From: Bacteroidota bacterium
GTDB taxonomy: Bacteria; Bacteroidota; Bacteroidia; Chitinophagales; JADIYW01
Direction: 5' to 3'
Length of the DNA: 42,167 nucleotides
Assembly: GCA_020436225.1 (NCBI GenBank)
Contig: JAGQYE010000028.1
Location: forward strand, 1-42,167
The stretch's first letter is position 1; every line of letters starts with the position of its first letter. This document shows positions 17,601 to 26,468 of the stretch, one piece after another. Position numbers and translations under genes: made by a program. The notes under the pieces were generated by a model that was not told the DNA's origin, made no database searches, and was given only the letters and a program-made list of their open reading frames with translations.

Positions 17601-19614
17601 CGCTACCTACGAAGCAACCATTAGAAAGCATTAAATGATACTTTTGGTAATTGTCCATGCTTTCCGGTTCTAAGTTGAAATCGGTAGTTGTAGTAGCTGA
17701 ATGCCCGAAGAATGTAATTAAAGAAACTCCTGTATTTATTAATGAGTCCAAGAAAATATTTTGTGCAATTTGAATTGGATCGGTAGTATTTTTAAATAAA
17801 CTGCTTACACGACCACCAAATTTTGGCGCTTCAATAATGGTTTTAAAATTATCTAAATAGGAACGGAAAAGTTGTTGCTCAAAATTGTTGTTTCCACCTC
17901 CAAGATGCAACACATTTTTCATCCAAGATTTATTGTAAGGTGTCAAAGAAGCATTTAAAGTGTCATTTAATATTGCTTCGTAATCTTCTACTTTGTCTAA
18001 GTATATTTTTATTTCATCGCCAGTTTCTACAGACAATCGTCCAACACCTAATTGAGGATAATTTAAAACGCTATTTCTTGCTGTAAGTAAATTGTCAGAT
18101 GCCGGTTCGCCATAAGTTGGAACCATGCATTTATCTTTCAATGTTTGGTTGTTGTACAAATGAACATAATCAAATCCTTTACCAATTAAAAACACTAATT
18201 CCGGTTTGATTGAAAAATTGTCTATAGCAAAATTTACAAAATTTCTGATGGCTAACGGATTTTCTGTTATACCAAAACTAAACTGGTCATAGAGTTCATC
18301 CATGTAAAAGGTACGAGCAATGAAACTACCGCCAGCAGCAGAATTTCTGTATTTTCGATATTCTTCTATATAATCAGTTCCGGAAACACTATTTTTTAAT
18401 TTCTTGTTAGAAATGATTAAATAATTTCCGGGACCAGGAGAGGCATTTAAAAAGTTAGTAAATGTTGTAGGAATTAAAACAGTAACCTGTGGAATTTCAT
18501 TGGATGTTTGAGCAGATAAATAAAGTTTATCTTTATCTAATGCAGTAGGATATAAATGGAATTTTAATGCCGTATCTGTGATGCCGATATAACGTTGATT
18601 GTTTTTTAAATCGTATAAAATCGGTGCTGTTGATTGATTGTTGAAATTTTTAATTTCAAAATAGACTTCACTGTTTTTTCTAAATCCAAAATTAATTTTC
18701 GTTTGATTGCTGAAATCAAATTTTCGAGGATAACTTAATTCCACTTCTGATAAATTAGGAATTAAACTCGTTGAATTTCTTGGTGCATCAAAAACAAATG
18801 CAGCAGAACCATTATCTGAAAAATTAGTACTGTTCACTGTATACACAGATGTTTGAACTTTTGGTCCAAATAAAACATCTAATGTGTCGAAGCTATGAAA
18901 GGTAACATGTATGTTTTGTCCACCACTAGGAAGAATATATTTTGCCGTATAGTAGGCATTTATACTTGGATTTGTATATACTTTTGGTGTAACGAAACCG
19001 ACAAATGTTTGAACACCCGGAGCAATGGTGCCAAGTGTATGTCCTTCACCAATATCAAAATCAGAATTATAGAGCTCACTAAAATAAGGCGAGACAGGTA
19101 ATCCTCTGAATAATCCGCCACCGGTATAATAAATTGTATAATAACAAAATTGCTCTGGAGCAGGAACAGAATTAATATCATTGTTCTGCATTGTTATACG
19201 TTTATTTATACTAAACGGATCGAACGTTAAAAAGAAAGTTGCTGTATCGTTAAATAAACTAAGTTTATTATGTGGTTGATTGAGTGGATCTTTATATAAA
19301 ACGGAATCCGATTTTCCATCGTTTTTTTCTCCATAAAATTCTATATAATCATTTACACCAAATTGTCCATTTGTTGTAACATACAACGGAACTTCATTTC
19401 CATTTCTAATTAATTTAAAACTAGTTCCGATGAGTTGATTGCTGGGAATGCCAAGAGAAGTTAATGTAGAATAAGAAATTCTATATAAACTTGTACTACC
19501 AATTTTGAATTTATAATACGTTTTGGAATAATCTATCCATTCATTGCCATAAGGTTGGGCATTAGCAAGTGAGAATATTCCCAATAAACAGATTATATGT
19601 AGAATTTTCTTCAT
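14620..19614 (-). CDS. C25 peptidase, type IX secretion sortase PorU/PorU2-like
   Basis: 1664 residues with a signal peptide (ends SLANAQ). An N-terminal beta-rich prodomain is followed by a gingipain-type caspase-fold domain with the catalytic dyad His638 (LITFFGHSATTT) and Cys667 (MLSNGCFVGSVF). The 29-residue spacing is close to that of PorU. Several Ig-like/CARDB modules follow (~770-1000 and ~1390-1480), with a FlgD/T9SS-type C-terminal domain containing YPNPF and GVYFYRVMTKN. PorU cleaves C-terminal signals of type IX cargo and attaches the cargo to lipopolysaccharide. At over 1600 residues it is longer than classical PorU and resembles the PorU2 group. It starts 3 bp after the PorV-like gene, so the two are co-translated. 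Confidence 0.85.
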   Translation of the reverse strand: MKKILHIICLLGIFSLANAQPYGNEWIDYSKTYYKFKIGSTSLYRISYSTLTSLGIPSNQLIGTSFKLIRNGNEVPLYVTTNGQFGVNDYIEFYGEKNDGKSDSVLYKDPLNQPHNKLSLFNDTATFFLTFDPFSINKRITMQNNDINSVPAPEQFCYYTIYYTGGGLFRGLPVSPYFSELYNSDFDIGEGHTLGTIAPGVQTFVGFVTPKVYTNPSINAYYTAKYILPSGGQNIHVTFHSFDTLDVLFGPKVQTSVYTVNSTNFSDNGSAAFVFDAPRNSTSLIPNLSEVELSYPRKFDFSNQTKINFGFRKNSEVYFEIKNFNNQSTAPILYDLKNNQRYIGITDTALKFHLYPTALDKDKLYLSAQTSNEIPQVTVLIPTTFTNFLNASPGPGNYLIISNKKLKNSVSGTDYIEEYRKYRNSAAGGSFIARTFYMDELYDQFSFGITENPLAIRNFVNFAIDNFSIKPELVFLIGKGFDYVHLYNNQTLKDKCMVPTYGEPASDNLLTARNSVLNYPQLGVGRLSVETGDEIKIYLDKVEDYEAILNDTLNASLTPYNKSWMKNVLHLGGGNNNFEQQLFRSYLDNFKTIIEAPKFGGRVSSLFKNTTDPIQIAQNIFLDSLINTGVSLITFFGHSATTTTDFNLEPESMDNYQKYHLMLSNGCFVGSVFEDRNDLLSERFVLTPNKGAIGYIAPVTYAISSNLNYFSSAFYHYFSDSLYNDKIGNILKNSSKDVILSGVDINPSIGEQMIFHGDPGLRINTHFKPDYYIDAGSVSFEPQNINAAADSFLLKLIVTNLGAAVSDNYIINVDRIFPNGQIQVTSVNVPSARNSDTVLIWIKSDRINGPGLNTFKIKVDYANTIDEYSEQNNEVSITKVILADDIIPIYPYEFSMVNDPNFELVFSTADAFATPKTYIFQIDTTELFNSPILTQTTVTAPGATIKWKPAIPLIENAVYYWRGTLDTTLGENANWKKSSFLYNTSLSTGWNQSHYFQYLRNTYSTLSLKDDRFFHYPNTVRTLQIRNGIIYDQLIEAFWDGYLIARNAWARRGFIFFVYDANTGQNWQTYQIGSSCRGPFNDITCNSYPTNVIEFITNDFTNGKSYRNDAINFINSIPCNAYVMGYSFYNAGYSQWLSDSVNAGDANLFQAFENLGVTKIRQQQENAPFVFFLQKCNPSFTPIQIQRFIPDIIDTTFTFSGTWNKGNMETPIIGPASSWTDFHMDWHSLASDPNETDQGKVNLYGYSTNGTRTLLRTDLDKGAITPVSIDAQDYPFLQMQWLTEDDSFGTAPQMDFWRLYYAKAPEAVVNPTIHFAKTRDTIVSGENFNMSVAVENVTPIDMDSLLVKFIIKDASGNITSFYQRFAPLPGDTSINIDFNYTFSGFNFFGLNYVTVEVNPDNDQIEQFHFNNFAEFTVYVERDKVNPLLDVTFDGRHITDGEFVSANPEILFRLKDENKYLALNDTSGFLIYLYYPNNPNPELISTSRPDITFLPAENIDLGKNNEARLIFKPTLADGEYEIHAQGIDRSNNDAGKYDYRIKFQVDSKPSITNVLNYPNPFASTTQFVFTLTGATIPDQLIIQIFSASGKVVKEITKADLGNLHIGVNVTDYKWDGTDNYGDRLANGVYFYRVMTKNVDGTKTEIKESSIDKYFKKGYGKLYIIR

Positions 19615-19617
19615 CTA

Positions 19618-20796
19618 TTATTTGTTTTCTGTTGGAGTTTGATTTTGTTCAACAGGCTCAGGTGTAGCACTTGGCTCAGTTGCATTAATCAGTTGAGAGG
19701 TCTCTTTTCGTTTACGTTTATTTATGCCCACTTTTAACGAAACTACATGCGAAAATTGATTTTCTGAAGCTTTACCAACATCAGTATAAGCATAATCTAC
19801 AAAAACATAATCTTTATAACGGAATCCGGCACCTAAGTTTGGCTGAACAGTAAACACTTTTTTGCCATCAGCGTTCAACATCTTTTGGAAATTGCTGACT
19901 CCGGCTCGGATATAAAATATTTTCCATAATCCAAGTTCAACGCCAATGCGTGGATCCATACTTACTTTATTCGTTGAGATTAGCGTATTTCTTTTGCCGT
20001 CAGTTGTGATTTCCCAATCTAATTCTGCTTTTAATTCAATTTTATCTTTAAATGTTTTTGAATAAGCAACGCCAAATTGGATTCTTGGTAAAGTTATTTC
20101 TGTTGAGTTTTTTGGAACTACATTATTTGAGTCGGCTAAAATTTGTTTTTCTTTATCTGTAAAATTATAAGACCAAGCATTAAATGTTGTTGTAATATCT
20201 TTTACAGTTATTCCTATTTGCCAATCTTTAATTTTATACATGGCTCCAATGTCAATTCCAAAGCCCCAAGATTTAGCAAAACTTCCGGCTTTGTTATGTA
20301 CTACTTTGGCGGTTGCTCCAACCGATAAATTCGGAATAATTTGATAAGCATAAGAAAGTAAAATTGCTGTATTGCCAACCGAAAAATTTCGAACATTATC
20401 GTAGTTTACCGTTCCATCCGGCTCTATTAAATCTAATGTATATGGAATATCATCCACGCCAAATCGCATAAAATTTAATCCGATTGCATGTTTGTTGCTA
20501 TCTAATGGAAATGCAATGCCGGCATAATCAAATTTGGCTAATCCTGCAAAATACTCGTTGTGCATAAAACTAAACTGCATATTGGTTGGAATGCGAACCA
20601 AGCCTGCAGGATTCCAATATCCGGCTGTAATGTCATTGGTAGAAGCAACTACAGCATTTCCCAAGCCAAAGTTGTGTGCACCAACACCGATATACATAAA
20701 ATCATTGCTGTACTTTGGTGGCTTTGCTATTGCTGATAATAAACAACAACACAAGACAATTAATAAGTAAAGTTTAGTTCTTGGTAAATTTGTCAT
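19618..20796 (-). CDS. PorV/PorQ-family outer-membrane protein
   Basis: 392 residues. The signal peptide (LLIVLCCCLLSAIA) is followed by a FadL-like barrel with the family opening YIGVGAHNFGLGNAVVAST and the conserved NPAGLVRIP. The barrel ends near residue 356, and a 35-residue charged then Pro/Thr/Glu-rich tail follows (KRKRKETS...TPEPVEQNQTP), which is unusual after a barrel and probably periplasmic. PorV is the outer-membrane partner that shuttles type IX cargo to the PorU sortase. The 3-bp spacing to the C25 protease strongly supports that role. Confidence 0.8.
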   Translation of the reverse strand: MTNLPRTKLYLLIVLCCCLLSAIAKPPKYSNDFMYIGVGAHNFGLGNAVVASTNDITAGYWNPAGLVRIPTNMQFSFMHNEYFAGLAKFDYAGIAFPLDSNKHAIGLNFMRFGVDDIPYTLDLIEPDGTVNYDNVRNFSVGNTAILLSYAYQIIPNLSVGATAKVVHNKAGSFAKSWGFGIDIGAMYKIKDWQIGITVKDITTTFNAWSYNFTDKEKQILADSNNVVPKNSTEITLPRIQFGVAYSKTFKDKIELKAELDWEITTDGKRNTLISTNKVSMDPRIGVELGLWKIFYIRAGVSNFQKMLNADGKKVFTVQPNLGAGFRYKDYVFVDYAYTDVGKASENQFSHVVSLKVGINKRKRKETSQLINATEPSATPEPVEQNQTPTENK

Positions 20797-20972
20797 GCAA
20801 AATTAACGATTCGTTTTTGATAATATTTTTATTCGGTATTATCCAATGTAAATTTATCCAAATTATCTCAATAATGAGCTATTCGTTGATGTTTTTTACA
20901 GCGAAGACATACATTTTTAATAGTTTAAGTAAAAATCACATCAAGAGCCGAATTTTTACTTATTACAATTTG

Positions 20973-20980
20973 TATTTTTG
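20973..20980 (+). promoter_or_regulatory. -7 element of the tyrS promoter
   Basis: TATTTTTG is a perfect TAnnTTTG match, ending 18 bp before the tyrS ATG at 20999. A T5 tract 15-20 bp upstream may serve as a weak -33. Confidence 0.5.
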
Positions 20981-20998
20981 CAGATAAATATATTATAG

Positions 20999-22282
20999 AT
21001 GAATTTTGTTGAAGAATTACGATGGCGAGGAATGTTGCACGATATGATGCCCGGAACAGAAGACTTATTAAACAAAGAAATTGTAAAAGGTTATATCGGT
21101 TTTGACCCAACCGCCGACTCTTTAGGAATTGGAAATATGGTGCAAGTAATGACCTTATTACATTTTCAACGTTGCGGACATAAACCCATTGCTTTAGTTG
21201 GCGGTGCAACCGGCATGGTGGGCGACCCGAGTGGGAAAAGTGTAGAACGCAATATGCTTTCAGAAGAAACATTACAACATAATTTAGCTTGTCAGAAAAA
21301 ACAATTAGAAAAATTTTTGGATTTTGATTGTGGCGCCAATTCAGCAGAAATTGTAAATAACTATGATTGGTTTAAAGAATTTTCATTTTTAGAGTTTATC
21401 CGAGATACCGGAAGATATATCACCGTAAATTATATGATGAGCAAAGATTCGGTAAAAAACAGATTGGAAAACGGCATGTCGTTTACAGAGTTTTGCTACC
21501 AACTTATTCAAGGTTATGATTTTTACCATTTATGGAAAACGCAAGGTGTGAAATTGCAATTAGGTGGCAGCGACCAATGGGGAAATATCGTAACCGGAAC
21601 AGAACTTATACGTAGAAAAACAAACGGCGAAGGCGAAGCGTTTGCGTTGACTACTCAACTGATAAAAAAAACAGACGGAACAAAATTTGGCAAAAGCGAA
21701 AGTGGCAATATTTGGTTAGATGCCAATAGAACATCGCCGTATAAATTTTATCAATTTTGGTTAAATGCAGCTGACGAAGATGTGAAAAATTGGATTAAAG
21801 TTTTCTCGATGAAAGGAAAAGAAGAAATTGAAGATTTAATCTTACAACATCAAGGCAATGAACATTTGCGCATTTTGCAAAAAGCATTAGCAGAAGAAAT
21901 TACCATTCGAGTACATAGCCAAGAAGATTTAGAACAAGCACAAAAAGCATCGGAAATATTATTTGGCAAAGCTACAAAAGAAAATTTGATGCAACTAAGC
22001 GATGCGCAACTTCAAGATATTTTTGAAGGTGTTCCAACTTTCAATATCTCAAAAGATAAACTTTCCGGCGGCATAAATATTTTGGATTTGTTGGCACAAG
22101 AAACAAGCATTTTAGCTTCAAAAGGCGAGGCACGAAAAATGCTTACTTCAAATGCTATTGCCATCAACTTAGATAAAATTACTGATGTAAATGCTTCTAT
22201 TGATAGCACATATTTGCTCAATGGAAAATATATAGTTGTGAAAAAAGGAAAGAAAGATTATTTTCTTGTTGTTGTTGCGTAA
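20999..22282 (+). CDS. tyrS: Tyrosyl-tRNA synthetase
   Basis: 427 residues, class Ic synthetase. The order is: Rossmann catalytic domain (1-~320) with GFDPTAD, the expected [14 protein letters not shown] segment, and the KMSKS equivalent [10 protein letters not shown] (~230); then a helical linker and an S4 RNA-binding domain (~345-427, [20 protein letters not shown]...). The HIGH signature is unusual: the sequence is SLGIGN (41-46) where most enzymes have SLHIGH. Thr38, which contacts the ATP gamma phosphate in the reference enzyme, is kept. Being the only synthetase for Tyr seen here, it is probably functional. It ends 1 bp from the convergent methyltransferase gene. Confidence 0.96.
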   Translation: MNFVEELRWRGMLHDMMPGTEDLLNKEIVKGYIGFDPTADSLGIGNMVQVMTLLHFQRCGHKPIALVGGATGMVGDPSGKSVERNMLSEETLQHNLACQKKQLEKFLDFDCGANSAEIVNNYDWFKEFSFLEFIRDTGRYITVNYMMSKDSVKNRLENGMSFTEFCYQLIQGYDFYHLWKTQGVKLQLGGSDQWGNIVTGTELIRRKTNGEGEAFALTTQLIKKTDGTKFGKSESGNIWLDANRTSPYKFYQFWLNAADEDVKNWIKVFSMKGKEEIEDLILQHQGNEHLRILQKALAEEITIRVHSQEDLEQAQKASEILFGKATKENLMQLSDAQLQDIFEGVPTFNISKDKLSGGINILDLLAQETSILASKGEARKMLTSNAIAINLDKITDVNASIDSTYLLNGKYIVVKKGKKDYFLVVVA

Positions 22283-22283
22283 G

Positions 22284-23192
22284 TTATAAATAAGGATTTC
22301 TGGGCAATTTTGTGATTTTAAATCCCGCATTTTCCATTTCTCGTAAACAATTTTCATTTGGCATTTCTTTGAAGATATAAATTGTATTGATGCCAAATAC
22401 TCGCTGACCGCGCTTTACTTTTTTATCTTCTTTTTTAATGGATGCAATTACTTTCTGATATAAAGGACCTTCATCTTCTAATTTTTCTTTTTCTACACCA
22501 ACAAAATAATCATCGTTAATTCCTTTAAAAGCTACAAGTGCATAGTTTAACCCTAAAGCAACTTTTTCTACTTCTCTTTCAGAAATTGAGTAAATAAAAT
22601 TGCCGGCTTCTTCATATCCTCCATAATTAATATATGGTTTTCTTCCAAAGATTTTTTTGATTGAATTTTTAATACTATTTATAAGCCAAAAAAAACTTTC
22701 ATTGAATTTAAAACGTTGTGGCGTTTGGCAATTCGGATCATTGGGCTCAATTAAAACAATGCCAATTTTAGATACGCGCAACATTTCATACAAAGCAATC
22801 ATCGGGCGTGGAAAATGATGATAGGCTTCTTTCACTAATGCGAAATCAAATGTATTATCATCAAAAGAAAGTTTTTCTGCATTTTCAATTTTATAATCCG
22901 GAATAAAACCATTTTCTTTTGCCAATTTTAAACAATCTTCTGCAATATCAGAAGCTAAAACATTTGGCGTATGTTTTAGTACAAAATGAGCGTCTGTTCC
23001 ATATTTTCCATCGCCAATTGTAAGCCAGCTATTGTTTTTATATGTATTTAAAATTGGCAATAATGTATCATACATTCTTTTATGTCTCCAATAATCAACG
23101 CTTGATTCATCAGTCCATTGTTGCGCTGTATCTTTATCTATTTTACTATAAGATTTGCTATGTGCTTCGTAACTTGAATCTGTAAAACTCAT
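22284..23192 (-). CDS. Class I SAM-dependent methyltransferase
   Basis: 302 residues. The Rossmann core spans about 55-175: a degenerate motif I (LTIGDGKYGTDAHF), acidic loop ASDIAEDC, motif post-I LSFDDNTFDFALVKEAYHHFPRP, and LRVSKIGIVLIEP. The C-terminal ~120 residues are an extra region carrying YINYGGYEEAGNFIYSISERE. The substrate is unknown. The fold and the 'YHHFPRP' loop resemble small-molecule or lipid-linked methyltransferases rather than rRNA enzymes. It overlaps the upstream methyltransferase by 4 bp, so they are translationally coupled and probably act together. Confidence 0.85.
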   Translation of the reverse strand: MSFTDSSYEAHSKSYSKIDKDTAQQWTDESSVDYWRHKRMYDTLLPILNTYKNNSWLTIGDGKYGTDAHFVLKHTPNVLASDIAEDCLKLAKENGFIPDYKIENAEKLSFDDNTFDFALVKEAYHHFPRPMIALYEMLRVSKIGIVLIEPNDPNCQTPQRFKFNESFFWLINSIKNSIKKIFGRKPYINYGGYEEAGNFIYSISEREVEKVALGLNYALVAFKGINDDYFVGVEKEKLEDEGPLYQKVIASIKKEDKKVKRGQRVFGINTIYIFKEMPNENCLREMENAGFKITKLPRNPYL

Positions 23193-23842
23193 ATTATTTT
23201 TTTTGCAACTGTAATATAATAATTAAAAATGGTAGTTGTATTTTTTAATTGTGTAGATAAAATCGTTAAACCTCTTTTAGTTAAAAAATGATTGTATTCG
23301 TCAATATCAAATTGAATTGGATGCAACACATCGCCGGGAATAAGCTGAAATATTTTCTTTAAAAATTGATGGCGATGTGCATCGGTAGAAATTATTAAAT
23401 AACCATTAGGTTTCAACGCAGCAATTAAATTGTCATAACAAAGTTCAATTTCATTCACATGATTAATTGCATTCAAACAATAAATAATATCAAATTTTTC
23501 TTGTTCTTTATATGCTTCTATAGATGATTGAATAAATGTTGTATATGGATATTTTTCTTGTTGATAATGTTCCAATGTCGCATATTTATCTAACAAAGGA
23601 TCGATAGCCGTAACTTTATTTCCATCTAATGCCATAAAAATTCCAGCTGGTCCGCAGCCGGCATCTAATATAGTTTTGTTGCTTGGCGTTTCAATTATGG
23701 AAGAAATATCCACCAAAAAATCTTTCCAATAATTCAGTTTCCAATCTAAGTATGTCGAAACATCTTTATTTTTCAGATAGTTTTGCCACCACTTATATTC
23801 AAGCGTTTGTGCTAATTTCCATTTTAGTTTTGCTTCTTGCAA
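23189..23842 (-). CDS. Class I SAM-dependent methyltransferase
   Basis: 217 residues. An N-terminal aromatic/basic segment (KWWQNYL...YLDWKLNYW) precedes motif I, ILDAGCGPAGIFMAL (~57-71), then VTAIDPLLDKY, the post-I region EKFDIIYCLNAINHV, and LKPNGYLIISTDAH. It resembles Methyltransf_11/23-type enzymes of small-molecule or lipid metabolism; the substrate cannot be assigned. Its stop overlaps the start of the next methyltransferase, and it begins 22 bp after the FadL-like gene. The two enzymes share little sequence, so they are not a simple duplication. Confidence 0.85.
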   Translation of the reverse strand: MQEAKLKWKLAQTLEYKWWQNYLKNKDVSTYLDWKLNYWKDFLVDISSIIETPSNKTILDAGCGPAGIFMALDGNKVTAIDPLLDKYATLEHYQQEKYPYTTFIQSSIEAYKEQEKFDIIYCLNAINHVNEIELCYDNLIAALKPNGYLIISTDAHRHQFLKKIFQLIPGDVLHPIQFDIDEYNHFLTKRGLTILSTQLKNTTTIFNYYITVAKKII

Positions 23843-23864
23843 GAGAATACCTTGTTCGGCAAAG

Positions 23865-25361
23865 TTATAATTTATAGCCGACTGTTAAAGCAATTGCCGG
23901 TTTTTTTGAAGATAAAACTGCTTGCGGTGTGTCGTTGTTATTGGTAGAATAAGGCACGAACAACTCTTTTTGGTTAGTTTGATAATAGGCAATATCAACA
24001 AAAAATTTCTTGGCTCTGTAACCAAAACCTGCTGAATAAGTTAAGGTAGAAGTACTGATATTCGTAGGTTCAGCCGATTTCTTAAAAGGCGAAGTTCTAT
24101 ATTGTACACCTGCTCTAATGCGAATAGGATCATACTTAAATTCGATGCCGGCTTTTATAGTATGTGTAAGTCCGTATTTTCCTTTTATCGTATTATTGAC
24201 TTGTTGCTGATAATCTTTAGTGGCATCATCATTAAGATTAAATTTAAATTTTGAATTGGCGACATCACTCAATTCATATTCCACCGAAACAAACCCATAT
24301 TTATGGATATAGCCGATGCCTGTTGTCATTTTCCAAGGTTGAATGTATTTATATTTTGAAGCACCATCAGGCGAATCGCCGGTTAAGATAACCGATTGAC
24401 TGGCATAGTCAACTTCCATACTGGTTGAAAAAGCATCTTTCATAAATAAAACGCTTGGCGTTTGTAGTGCTAAAGACAAGCGCAAATTTCTTATCGGCAT
24501 GCCAATAATGCCGACTTTCAAATTAAAACCAACACCACGTGTTTTTAGATAATTGAGATTGCTATAATTGTTTAAATCATCAATGTTATTTAGCACATCA
24601 GATTCTACTAAATAAATTTGTTCTGTAAAATTTATAATAGGAACACCAATAGATGCACCAACCATAATTTTATCTTTATACATACTGCCGACGCCAATAG
24701 CCAATTCATTAATGCCGCCTTTTCTGCTGATAATAAAATCCTGCTGGATAGAACTGCTATCTGTTGCAGTATAAATATTGCCTAAAGAATCAGAAGTAAT
24801 TAAACCTAATAAATACGCAATGCTTGCACCAAAAGGATATTTTGTTTTAGCATCATCTTCAGATTGTATAATATTTCTGTCTTTTAATAATTCGCCATAA
24901 TGCGTTAAAAGACTGTTTTGTGTATTTAATCCTCCAAAATGATATTCGTTATTAAAATTGGCTAATCTGTTTAATGCAAAACCGAATTTGATGCCATTCC
25001 ATTTGTCAACCGCTGTTGTGTTAGAATATCTACTCGAAACAATGATGCCCAAGTTGTTAATTTGGAAATTTACTTTATTTTTTTTGCTTGAATTATTGAG
25101 ATAGGTAGAAGTAGTTTTATTGATGGATAATGCCGGCGTAAACGAGAACTCGGTAGAACTAAATTTTGCTATTCCTGCAGGATTAGTAGATAAAGCGCTA
25201 ATTTCCGCACCAATTGTTCCCATCGTATTGCCAACGGCAATATCTCTTGCTGTTCCTTGAACACTTGGAGTTGCAAATCGCAAAGCATCGATGTCGGTTT
25301 GGGCTTGTAGCGTAGATACAAGAATAGCGAGCAAGCTAAATATGAATACTTGTTTCTGCAT
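23865..25361 (-). CDS. OmpP1/FadL-family outer-membrane transport protein
   Basis: 498 residues. The signal peptide ends STLQAQ. The family N-terminus ALRFATPSVQGTARDIAVGNTMGTIGAEISALSTNPAGIAKF (given here as one motif region, residues ~26-67) has the conserved NPAG. The rest is a 14-strand-type barrel with a C-terminal TVGYKL. FadL relatives pass hydrophobic compounds across the outer membrane. It lies 17 bp after the Tyr/Asn-rich protein gene and 22 bp before two methyltransferases, so all four are probably one transcript. Confidence 0.85.
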   Translation of the reverse strand: MQKQVFIFSLLAILVSTLQAQTDIDALRFATPSVQGTARDIAVGNTMGTIGAEISALSTNPAGIAKFSSTEFSFTPALSINKTTSTYLNNSSKKNKVNFQINNLGIIVSSRYSNTTAVDKWNGIKFGFALNRLANFNNEYHFGGLNTQNSLLTHYGELLKDRNIIQSEDDAKTKYPFGASIAYLLGLITSDSLGNIYTATDSSSIQQDFIISRKGGINELAIGVGSMYKDKIMVGASIGVPIINFTEQIYLVESDVLNNIDDLNNYSNLNYLKTRGVGFNLKVGIIGMPIRNLRLSLALQTPSVLFMKDAFSTSMEVDYASQSVILTGDSPDGASKYKYIQPWKMTTGIGYIHKYGFVSVEYELSDVANSKFKFNLNDDATKDYQQQVNNTIKGKYGLTHTIKAGIEFKYDPIRIRAGVQYRTSPFKKSAEPTNISTSTLTYSAGFGYRAKKFFVDIAYYQTNQKELFVPYSTNNNDTPQAVLSSKKPAIALTVGYKL

Positions 25362-25378
25362 TTTGGTAAGATAAAAAA

Positions 25379-26344
25379 TTATTTTGGACGTGAACCTATT
25401 TTAATGCCACTATTTGAATTGTTGGAATTGCTGTTATTCCATTGATTATTGTTACTTGGTTTGTCGTTATTGTTATCATTTTTAAACGGATTACTCCAAC
25501 CATTATTTTCACTTCCTTTATTATAATTGGAATTTTCGTTTGTCCACTTTTTAGGAGTATTATTTTGTTTTATATAAGATGAGTTGTTGTTTGAGTTTCC
25601 TTGCACATTCCAATTATTACTGTTGGTATTAGAAGGATAATCTTTACCTCTTGTTCCTGTAGTAATAGTTGAATTAGAATAAGTGCCTGTTCTAGGTGTA
25701 TAAATTACATTCTTTTGAGGATAGTCATATTGATGTCCATAATTTCCATAGTAATTATTGTTGATAATAGTATTCGCACAATATGGCGACCAACCATAAC
25801 CGTAGCCGTATGGAGAATAACCCCAACTATACGATGGAGAATAATAACTCATATTATACCAGCTACTATATCCGGGATAAAAACTTGTATATGGTGAAGA
25901 ATTCCAAAAAGGATTATAGAAATTAGAATAATCGTACATCCAACTTGGTGTATATGCATAATTGTTCCATCCATAATAATTATTATAAGAACTCCAAGGT
26001 TGATAGAAATTATCATCCCAATTATTCCAGCCATAGCTAAATTGTATAGAAGGATTATGGAATCTTCTTATTCGTTCAACATAACTATTGCTTCCACCAC
26101 TAAAATCATCGCTATATTGTCTTTCGTCTATATTGCTGTTTGGAGATGTTGAATTTCCGTCTTCATAATATGGAACTGTTTTTCTTACTTCTTCATTTGT
26201 TGAAGACGTTGATGAATAATTATTCGTTGATTTTACTCTTAGCTTATGTTGAACCGGTGCATCATAAACGTCATCAGATGCAATAGCATTACCAAATGGA
26301 AACAAAAATGCTAAAAGAACAAGAGAGATTTTATTGATTTTCAT
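25379..26344 (-). CDS. Exported low-complexity Tyr/Asn/Ser/Trp-rich protein
   Basis: 321 residues. The signal peptide ends GNAIAS. After a Ser/Thr/Asn-rich region (~25-95), residues ~100-210 are almost entirely Y, W, N, S, P and G (for example NNYYGWNNYAYTPSWMYDYS and SYSWGYSPYGYGYGW), and the C-terminal ~110 residues are N/S/K-rich. No cysteines pair up and no enzyme motif is visible; the composition resembles adhesive or amyloid-like surface proteins. It is the first gene of the FadL-methyltransferase unit. A perfect -7 element lies 22 bp upstream. Function unknown. Confidence 0.75.
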   Translation of the reverse strand: MKINKISLVLLAFLFPFGNAIASDDVYDAPVQHKLRVKSTNNYSSTSSTNEEVRKTVPYYEDGNSTSPNSNIDERQYSDDFSGGSNSYVERIRRFHNPSIQFSYGWNNWDDNFYQPWSSYNNYYGWNNYAYTPSWMYDYSNFYNPFWNSSPYTSFYPGYSSWYNMSYYSPSYSWGYSPYGYGYGWSPYCANTIINNNYYGNYGHQYDYPQKNVIYTPRTGTYSNSTITTGTRGKDYPSNTNSNNWNVQGNSNNNSSYIKQNNTPKKWTNENSNYNKGSENNGWSNPFKNDNNNDKPSNNNQWNNSNSNNSNSGIKIGSRPK

Positions 26345-26366
26345 AATGCTATTTTTAATTTTATGG

Positions 26367-26374
26367 CAAAAATA
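26367..26374 (-). promoter_or_regulatory. -7 element for the Tyr/Asn-rich protein operon
   Basis: TATTTTTG on the minus strand is a perfect TAnnTTTG match ending 22 bp before the ATG at 26344. It lies in the 124-bp divergent region shared with proS. Confidence 0.5.
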
Positions 26375-26468
26375 AATGCCTTACATTTGATAAACTAAAA
26401 TTATACTAATTTAGTTTCAAAAAACATACCAAAATCGTTAAAATTAACATAATTCAAAACAAGCGCGC

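Noticed and set aside
20798..20805. Perfect TAATTTTG on the minus strand before the PorV-like gene
   Set aside because: It ends one base before the ATG at 20796, so transcription would begin inside the gene. There is no -33 match and no later in-frame Met before the barrel.
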